From Bacteriovorax sp. UBA1852 (GTDB lineage: Bacteria > Bdellovibrionota > Bacteriovoracia > Bacteriovoracales > Bacteriovoracaceae): a stretch of 11,444 nucleotides of DNA. Below are positions 5,285-11,444 of this stretch, piece after piece (position 1 is the first letter of the stretch; each line of letters opens with the position of its first letter). Below the pieces are notes generated by a model that saw only the letters and a list, made by a program, of their open reading frames with translations, ran no database searches and was not told the DNA's origin. Both the position numbers and the translations under genes were made by a program. The stretch is taken from NCBI GenBank assembly GCA_002338505.1, contig DDIK01000215.1, forward strand, positions 1-11,444. Direction: 5' to 3'.

Positions 5285-8200
5285 ATGAAAGTTAAGAAGA
5301 ATGTATTGTTGTTAATGATCTCTTCATTTGTGCTCATAGGATGTGCAAAAGAAAAGCCATATGATGAATTGAATAAAGCTGATGAAAATGGCTTTCAACC
5401 ACTGAGTAAAAGTTCGATTATTACCACTGAACAAGTCAGCGTAAAAGCCGGTGAAGCCTATATGAATCCACAGGGTGTTGTTAATAAGGCCCAAGAAAGC
5501 GGAAAAGTTACCGCGGCAAAGAAATATCTCTATGTTCCTATGACACTTGGAACACCAAGGAAAGTGGTTGATGCTATGCCATTTTATCAAGGGGATGAAA
5601 AGCTTGTAAGACTTGAGTGGTCTGAAGAAGGTCTAGAAATAATTGAGATGGAAAAAGACCCTCGTTTTGCTGATAATCCAAAGAATGATTCTCCAGTTTT
5701 AACAATACCTGGAGACCATAAGCATTACCGATGTGCAGAGGACGACTATGGTAAATGTTTAAACACTGAGGAGGAAGTTGGTAATGACCTTACATGGGAT
5801 CAAAAGAGCTTCTTCTTTCCAAAAGTTGCTGACTTAAAAGTAAATGAAGTTAATATGCTCGACCTTCTAGCACCTGACGCGAGTTCATGTATTAGTGAAG
5901 CTGGAAATAAACTTGTGAGTCATACTATTGAAGCAGGAGCCATTAATATTGTTGTTGAAAAAACTTTTACAACAAGCTCTTCATGGTTGTGTTCAATGTG
6001 GAATTACTTTGATGACAAACTTTCGAATAGTACTTTCACTGTAGATTTTTCTTATTCGATCGTAGCTCTTGATCAACTAGCAACTCCGGGATACGAAGCT
6101 GTTAACTACCCTATTCCTGATCATGATGAATTTGGTTTCTTTAAAAATGAAGAAAAAATATTAGATGATAATTTTGATAGCTTAAGAAAAACTGAAAAAT
6201 ATCTACTAAATAGATGGTCACCAAATAGAGCGAATAATGAACTTGTTTATCACTTAAGTGACTCTTTTAATAAATCAGAAAATAAATTATTAAAAGAAGC
6301 ATCTTATGAAGCGTTTAAGATCATGAATAAAGGATTTGCAAAAGCTGGTATTCCATTTCAACTTAAACTTGAAGAGCCTTCTGGTAAGAATCCAGGAGAT
6401 TTAAGAAATACGATGCTTGTACTTGTTGATGATCCACTTGATAATGGTCTTCTTGGTTATGGACCATCTGTCTCAAACCCACTTACAGGAGAAATTGTTC
6501 AGGCCCATACAAATATGTACTCTGGTGTCCTAAAAGGTATGACAAGAAGAGTATGGGAAGCAGCCGTTGATATAAGTATTGATCAAGCAAAATCAAACTT
6601 TGAATCAAAACAAATAGAAATGGATCTTGACCCTAATGCATTAACAGGTCTTATCCCGGATGCAAAAATCACAGAGACAATAAACAAGTTTAAAGGGATC
6701 ACTCCTGAGCCAACTGCTGATCTTATTAAAGATGTTAAATCTGCAAGTGAGAACTTCTCTGAGCAGGTTCTTAGTATCGCTCAGATGATGCATGGACATG
6801 AAATCGAAGAAGATAAAGATTCTCATGATCACGACCACAATCATGAGAATGTATTTATTGATAGAAAGAAAGCGCTCGCTATCTCTAAGATCAAAAATAC
6901 TGCTCTCATAGAAAAACAAATTAAGGCCCACCGTTTACAAAAACAAGACTTTAAAATGACTGATCTTTTTAGAGCAATGAATGATGACAATTCAGAACTA
7001 GGAGAACTAGAGAGAAAGTTAACGAAAGATAACGCCCGTCTTCAACTTTGGGCAGAAAATAATGCTTACGCTCAAGAGTTCTTTCCTGTTGGAGGAACTT
7101 CAAAGGTCATCTATCCAGAACTTAGTATGATCTCTGGAGCTGTGAATGAAGATGGAACCCTAAAGAGATGGAATGAATTAAATCCTGCTCAAAAGAAAGA
7201 AGCAAGAGATAAGATTTTAGTAAGAACCTACACTTCTACACTTATTCATGAAATTGGTCATAACCTAGGGCTTAGACATAATTTCTCCGGTTCATTTGAT
7301 AAGGATAATTTTTACTCTGAAGAAGAAGCTAAGCAGATAGGATTAAAATCTGCACCTGCTTACTCTTCAATCATGGACTACGCTTTTAGTGAATTTAATG
7401 AACTAGGAGCCTTTGGGAAGTATGACAAGGCTGCTCTAAAGTTTGCTTACGCTAGAAAAGTTGAGCTGGCAGATGGAAGTGAAGCGAAGATAGGTGAAAG
7501 TATTAGTGATTTTGATAAGAAGTTTCAAAGAAAAGAGTACATGTTCTGTACTGATGGAAATGCTGGACTTTCATCACAGTGTAATCGCTTTGATGAAGGA
7601 ACAACTTTTGAAGAAATCGCTAAGTTTCGAATTAAGCGATATGAAGATGCCTACAAGTATAGAAACTTTAGAGATGATCGTGATTCATTTACTTCATACG
7701 GAATATACTCATACCTAATTTGGAGAATGAGAGAATTAAATCAAATCAGAGATATCGTTGAAGAATATGAACACTTCACAACAATTTGGGAAAAAGAAGC
7801 TTTTAATAATGTTTTTAAATTATGTACGACTGATCCGCAGTATAAAGAGCTACCTGTCTGTATGATGCTTGTAGATCGCTATAACGCCTCAAAGATTGTT
7901 GCAGACTTCTTTATCAAGATCATTAATACTCCTGATCACACATGTGCTATAGCTCAAGTAGAAAGTCCAAGTCAGGTAGTTCTTTTTGAAAAACTTTCAG
8001 ATATCTATGACGAAAAAAAGTTTAGTATCGACTATGTGACAACGACTTGTTTTGATCCAGCCGTTGAAGCTTACCTTAAAGAGAGATATCCAGACTATAA
8101 TCTTCTTGTTGTTGGAGAGACTGGTAAGTTTTTAAATGGATTTAAAGATAATGATCCAAACTACATCTATTCTTCAGACAGAGCTGTACGTGGAATTTGG

Positions 8201-8914
8201 GTAGATAAGCTTGTTGCGACGAAAGCATTATTTAGCAGAAGATGGAGAAACTTTTCTACGGATGATGAGCATATTGCACTTACTGATATCCCAGGAGTTT
8301 TTGAAAAAGCTGCTAATAGTATCTCACACTTTACCCTAGGATCTCCTCTAGAAAACCTAGTACCATTTAAGACGGCTACTGGTGAAACGTTTACGATTCC
8401 TTATGTTATAAGTAAGGATGAGAAAATTGCTCCAATTGACGATTTCTATACTATAGTAAAAGAAGACTTAATGCTTCCAGAAAATGGACGTGCTAAACTT
8501 AACAAAACCTCACTTTCTCAAATCAAGTCTGTAGGATTTAACTATGGAGTTGACTACGAAGATCAGGCGAAAGCAAGTATTGATTTTGTAACAGTAAGAA
8601 AGCATACTTCTGCTCATAGTTATTCAAAAGACTTTTCTTCATATAGAATAGACAATGTCTTTTATTATGCAAATGAGTCATCTCCAATTGCGAAGACAAT
8701 GATTGATTCGATCAATGCAAAAGACTATCTCTCTGAAATGACAGAAGAAGAGGTAGCCGCTATCGTCATATCAATTAATAATGGTGAAGACGTTGAACTA
8801 CCTTTTGATAAAACATTTGTTAATGAATTTCTTGAAGGGAAGTTAACTGATGATGTAACTGCTTTTTATCGTGAGCAACTACAAGACCTAGATCGAAGAT
8901 ATATCAATTTATAG
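5285..8914 (+). CDS. Large lipoprotein zinc metalloprotease (metzincin)
   Basis: A 1209-residue lipoprotein. The signal peptide ends in the lipobox VLIGC, with the acylated Cys at 20 followed by AKEK, so it is exported and lipid-anchored, probably at the outer membrane. The catalytic site is HEIGHNLGLRH: zinc ligands H655, H659 and H665, with general base E656. A Met-turn SSIMDY (M697) follows about 32 residues later, the metzincin arrangement. The match resembles the large bacterial zinc-dependent metalloproteases typified by Bacteroidetes DUF4953/DUF5117-type proteins. A long N-terminal region (21 to about 600) contains a His-rich insert at 503-520. The C-terminal 450 residues have no domain I recognise. 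Ten cysteines besides the lipid Cys suggest up to five disulfides. The start is well supported by GGGAG 6 bases upstream. Substrate unknown. Confidence 0.93.
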   Translation: MKVKKNVLLLMISSFVLIGCAKEKPYDELNKADENGFQPLSKSSIITTEQVSVKAGEAYMNPQGVVNKAQESGKVTAAKKYLYVPMTLGTPRKVVDAMPFYQGDEKLVRLEWSEEGLEIIEMEKDPRFADNPKNDSPVLTIPGDHKHYRCAEDDYGKCLNTEEEVGNDLTWDQKSFFFPKVADLKVNEVNMLDLLAPDASSCISEAGNKLVSHTIEAGAINIVVEKTFTTSSSWLCSMWNYFDDKLSNSTFTVDFSYSIVALDQLATPGYEAVNYPIPDHDEFGFFKNEEKILDDNFDSLRKTEKYLLNRWSPNRANNELVYHLSDSFNKSENKLLKEASYEAFKIMNKGFAKAGIPFQLKLEEPSGKNPGDLRNTMLVLVDDPLDNGLLGYGPSVSNPLTGEIVQAHTNMYSGVLKGMTRRVWEAAVDISIDQAKSNFESKQIEMDLDPNALTGLIPDAKITETINKFKGITPEPTADLIKDVKSASENFSEQVLSIAQMMHGHEIEEDKDSHDHDHNHENVFIDRKKALAISKIKNTALIEKQIKAHRLQKQDFKMTDLFRAMNDDNSELGELERKLTKDNARLQLWAENNAYAQEFFPVGGTSKVIYPELSMISGAVNEDGTLKRWNELNPAQKKEARDKILVRTYTSTLIHEIGHNLGLRHNFSGSFDKDNFYSEEEAKQIGLKSAPAYSSIMDYAFSEFNELGAFGKYDKAALKFAYARKVELADGSEAKIGESISDFDKKFQRKEYMFCTDGNAGLSSQCNRFDEGTTFEEIAKFRIKRYEDAYKYRNFRDDRDSFTSYGIYSYLIWRMRELNQIRDIVEEYEHFTTIWEKEAFNNVFKLCTTDPQYKELPVCMMLVDRYNASKIVADFFIKIINTPDHTCAIAQVESPSQVVLFEKLSDIYDEKKFSIDYVTTTCFDPAVEAYLKERYPDYNLLVVGETGKFLNGFKDNDPNYIYSSDRAVRGIWVDKLVATKALFSRRWRNFSTDDEHIALTDIPGVFEKAANSISHFTLGSPLENLVPFKTATGETFTIPYVISKDEKIAPIDDFYTIVKEDLMLPENGRAKLNKTSLSQIKSVGFNYGVDYEDQAKASIDFVTVRKHTSAHSYSKDFSSYRIDNVFYYANESSPIAKTMIDSINAKDYLSEMTEEEVAAIVISINNGEDVELPFDKTFVNEFLEGKLTDDVTAFYREQLQDLDRRYINL

Positions 8915-8928
8915 AAATAGTATTCATG

Positions 8929-8953
8929 GGCCCTCGAAAGAGGGCCTTTTTTT
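8929..8953 (+). terminator. Intrinsic terminator of the barrel-protease unit
   Basis: A perfect 7-bp stem, GGCCCTC/GAGGGCC, closed by a GAAA tetraloop, is followed at once by seven T residues. It starts 14 bases after the protease stop codon. On the minus strand the same hairpin has no T-run after it, so it should terminate only plus-strand transcripts. The T-run overlaps the stop codon of the convergent gene at 8952. Confidence 0.95.
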
Positions 8954-10265
8954 AGATAGATTTAATCCAAATAAAAACTTTATTCTTACCTGGTGGATTT
9001 CTTCTTGTTCTCGTTCTTGATTCATAAATGACAGAAACATCTACCTCTTTAACCTTGGCCATAAATTCTCGCAGCAACTCTCTTGGGACATAGAGGTTGT
9101 AATAAAAACCTCCCGGTACTTCAAGGCCTGGCTTCACATTATCAACTTGCTTGACTTTATAGTCCTGGATCAACTTAGAAAGTAGGCCTCTCGCTCGTGT
9201 CGTATCTGAGGACTTCATCATCACTCGATAAACCTTAGTATTTCCATATCGGCTATCTCTATAACCTAATCGTCCTGTATCTTCTTCATATTCCGATTGC
9301 TCGATACTTACTGAATCAAAATCCTTAGGAAGAGATTCAATCGAAGAGAGAACAGTTTCTGATTCAACGGTAATTCTCTCAGTATCTTCTAAGGATTCAC
9401 CTAGATAGTTTTCTGTATCATCAACGTTTTCGATATCTTCAATATCAAGATTAAAGTTTTCAACATCGGCAAGGATTGATTTATCAGCTTCAACGAATTT
9501 AAGTCCCTTATCTTCCCATCTATATTGCGGCTCATAAATACTCACCTCTTCAGAGAGTATTTGTTCATAGCGGACATTAAGATACTTAATCGTCCAAACG
9601 AGAAAGACACCGACACAAATCGTCGCTATTATTCTTGTGATATTTTCTGCAACATCTATGAGACTCTCTTTACTTTTAAGAGCAACAAATTTATCACTTT
9701 TTTGATGATCTAGTTTATCTAAGAAGTCACTAAGCTTTGCCCACTCCTCATAAAGAGTAACTTCCATACCTGTCAAAATCTCTTCATGACTTCCTGTGAA
9801 AACGACATCTTTTGAGATTGAACTCATTAATCTTTGATATGTAATTTCTCTGTTTGGATTGATCTTAGAAGTGATAAGTAAATTTGATTCAAGTAGAACT
9901 CTTTCCTCTGGAAAAACCTTTGTGAAAAAGTCTTTTAGAATTATTCCTATTTCAGACTCAGCAATGTGAAACTCGCTAGAAATTCTCTTGATGGTCACAT
10001 CTTTTCTAATAAAGGTATAACAAATGAATTTATTTCTGAGCCAAATAAACCAAGTTGAGAGAGGTCCAACCTTAGACTTGGCAATGATCGATTGAAAACG
10101 AAATGAGACTTGACTTAATTTTAAGCCCGGTAGAAATAATTTCCTCCAAAAAGTTTCAAATTCTTTTTCGTACTTTCCTTGCCATGTAAGACTTCTATCA
10201 TTTAATTCGAGCCAACCTCGAAAGTGATAGAAGTCACTATCTGTAAAGACAACCTTGTCGCTCAA
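8952..10265 (-). CDS. Single-pass membrane protein with HTH-like N-terminal region; unknown family
   Basis: A 437-residue protein. Residues 1-208 are soluble, with a helix-turn-helix-like segment at about 90-114 (TIKRISSEFHIAESEIGIIL). One membrane helix follows at about 210-229. Then come a very acidic, probably disordered linker (about 256-330) and a compact C-terminal domain (about 343-437) with an apparent beta-alpha-beta-beta-alpha-beta pattern ending in a basic patch (RTRTRRNPPGK). The layout resembles transmembrane regulators such as ToxR/CadC-type or anti-sigma-type proteins, and the C-terminal part recalls DUF4349-like domains. Both resemblances are by eye only. The start is a TTG at 10265, 2 bases after the thiolase stop; the frame is closed upstream by a stop at 10281-10283 and the next Met is residue 147. 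Translation is therefore probably coupled to the thiolase, with GGA 6 bases upstream. Confidence 0.8.
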   Translation of the reverse strand: MSDKVVFTDSDFYHFRGWLELNDRSLTWQGKYEKEFETFWRKLFLPGLKLSQVSFRFQSIIAKSKVGPLSTWFIWLRNKFICYTFIRKDVTIKRISSEFHIAESEIGIILKDFFTKVFPEERVLLESNLLITSKINPNREITYQRLMSSISKDVVFTGSHEEILTGMEVTLYEEWAKLSDFLDKLDHQKSDKFVALKSKESLIDVAENITRIIATICVGVFLVWTIKYLNVRYEQILSEEVSIYEPQYRWEDKGLKFVEADKSILADVENFNLDIEDIENVDDTENYLGESLEDTERITVESETVLSSIESLPKDFDSVSIEQSEYEEDTGRLGYRDSRYGNTKVYRVMMKSSDTTRARGLLSKLIQDYKVKQVDNVKPGLEVPGGFYYNLYVPRELLREFMAKVKEVDVSVIYESRTRTRRNPPGKNKVFIWIKSI

Positions 10266-10267
10266 TC

Positions 10268-11444
10268 TTAATCCAAATTTTTAATGAGAACAGATATTCC
10301 CTGTCCTCCGCCAATGCAAGCTGATGCTACACCGACTTTCTTTTTATAATGCTTTAACTGTCTTGCTAGAGTTGTTGTAATTCTCGTTCCAGATGCCCCT
10401 AAAGGATGCCCTAAAGCAACGGCACCGCCCCAGACATTGAGTTTACTTGCATCAAGTTCCATATCTCTAACACATGAGAGAGTTTGCGCTGCAAAGGCTT
10501 CATTTATTTCTACAAGATCAATATCGGAGAGACTTAACTCATTTCTTTGTAAAAGTTCTTTTATCGCGGGACTAGGCCCTATTCCCATGATAGTTGGATC
10601 GACGCCAACAACCTGACCATCTATTATTTCAGCAAGTGGTGTAAGGCCATTTTTTTGAACAAATTCTTCGCTCGCTATTATCGCCACCGCTGCGCCGTCA
10701 ACGATACCAGATGCTGAACCAGCTGTAACCAAACCATCTTTTACAAATGAAGATCTTAAAGATGCCATATCCTCAAGAGACGCTCCCTCTCTGAGGTGCT
10801 CATCTCTATCACAAATACCTCTTTTTATTTCAACGGGTACTATTTCGTCTTGTAATAATCCATCAGCATAAGCTTTAGCAGCTTTTTGATGAGACTCTAA
10901 AGAGTAGACATCACATTCAGCTCTTTTAAGCTCAAACTTTGCACCTAGCTTTTCCGCTGTAATTCCCATTGGAGTTCCAGAATACTGATCAGTCAGAGCA
11001 TCTAAAAGCATATCAACACTTTTTAAAGCACCATATTTCGAACCAAAGCGTCCGCCGTAAGTTAAATGCGGCACCATGGACATATTTTCAGTCCCACCGG
11101 CCAAGACACAACTAGCTTCACCTGTTTTAATAAGTCTTGTTGCATCTAAAATAGACTGAATTCCTGAACCGCAAAGTCGGTTAATAGTCACACCTGGCGT
11201 CGTTTCTTTACAGCCAAGCTTTAAGGCGAGGTGCCTTCCTCCATAAATAGTATCTGTTGAAGAAGTGACGACATTTCCAAGAATTACCTGATCAATAAGC
11301 TCAGCGTTTAGCTTAATATCTGATAACAGTGACTTACCAGCAATCACAGCCAAATCAACGGGAGTGATATCTTTTAAAGAGCCCCCAAATTTGCCAAATG
11401 GCGTTCTCTTACCGCCTACCAGATAAACCTTCGTTCCGTTTTTT
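10268..11444 (-). CDS. Acetyl-CoA C-acetyltransferase / beta-ketothiolase (5' end cut by window edge)
   Basis: A type II (biosynthetic-style) thiolase, which condenses two acetyl-CoA to acetoacetyl-CoA or cleaves 3-ketoacyl-CoA. 391 residues are visible, starting KNGTKVYLVGGKRTPFG at the window edge, so probably only the first one or few residues are missing. In visible numbering the acyl-carrying cysteine is C91 in NRLCGSGIQS. The conserved NEAFAAQ motif, H346 in GHPLGASG and C376 in CIGGGQG complete the active site, all near the positions of the Zoogloea enzyme (C89, H348, C378). The frame is open to the edge, so a start at the internal TTG (11353) would wrongly drop the conserved N-terminal strand. 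The membrane protein follows 2 bases after the stop. Substrate chain length cannot be told from sequence alone. Confidence 0.96.
   Translation of the reverse strand, partial: KNGTKVYLVGGKRTPFGKFGGSLKDITPVDLAVIAGKSLLSDIKLNAELIDQVILGNVVTSSTDTIYGGRHLALKLGCKETTPGVTINRLCGSGIQSILDATRLIKTGEASCVLAGGTENMSMVPHLTYGGRFGSKYGALKSVDMLLDALTDQYSGTPMGITAEKLGAKFELKRAECDVYSLESHQKAAKAYADGLLQDEIVPVEIKRGICDRDEHLREGASLEDMASLRSSFVKDGLVTAGSASGIVDGAAVAIIASEEFVQKNGLTPLAEIIDGQVVGVDPTIMGIGPSPAIKELLQRNELSLSDIDLVEINEAFAAQTLSCVRDMELDASKLNVWGGAVALGHPLGASGTRITTTLARQLKHYKKKVGVASACIGGGQGISVLIKNLD

Noticed and set aside
5324..5590. An antisense open frame of 88 codons over the start of the protease gene
   Set aside because: It lies opposite the lipoprotein signal and mature N-terminus, shows no recognisable domain and is best explained as a chance open frame.
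6641..6931. An antisense open frame of 96 codons within the protease gene
   Set aside because: It lies wholly inside a strongly supported gene, its composition follows from the sense codons, and it has no ribosome site or recognisable protein features.

Overview
The window is AT-rich, densely coded bacterial DNA with no RNA genes, mobile elements or CRISPR arrays that I can see. The protein set points to a Gram-negative bacterium: a Tat-type Rieske protein, a b6-type cytochrome b, an outer-membrane barrel, a large lipoprotein metzincin and exported proteins of no recognised family. Style and composition suggest the Bdellovibrionota, most likely a Bacteriovorax/Halobacteriovorax-like organism. 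That placement is inference from protein style, not from a marker gene.

Left region (1-2508, all minus strand): a quinol-cytochrome c oxidoreductase locus. In transcription order it holds a membrane-anchored HEAT-repeat protein, a near-consensus sigma70-type promoter, the Rieske iron-sulfur protein, a b6-type cytochrome b and the first 44 codons of a further membrane protein cut by the window edge. The cytochrome b keeps the cysteine that binds the extra haem c(i) in b6f and Bacillus-type complexes, and has the b6-type histidine spacing.

Middle (2596-4190): a plus-strand four-helix membrane protein of no recognised family, divergent from the HEAT gene. It runs tail to tail, 5 bp apart, into a minus-strand exported protein with four cysteines that is also unrecognised.

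Right-centre (4191-8953): a divergent intergenic region holding an inverted repeat, then a two-gene plus-strand unit. It encodes a predicted outer-membrane beta-barrel and, 21 bp on, a 1209-residue lipoprotein metzincin with a His-rich insert. A strong intrinsic terminator ends the unit. The two products are probably both at the outer membrane, and co-expression suggests a joint role.

Right edge (8952-11444, minus strand): a thiolase, lacking only its extreme N-terminus at the window edge, followed 2 bp later by a TTG-started single-pass membrane protein. That protein has an HTH-like segment on the N-terminal side of its membrane helix and, on the other side, an acidic linker and a small C-terminal alpha/beta domain. 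It looks like a transmembrane signalling protein, but its family is not recognised.
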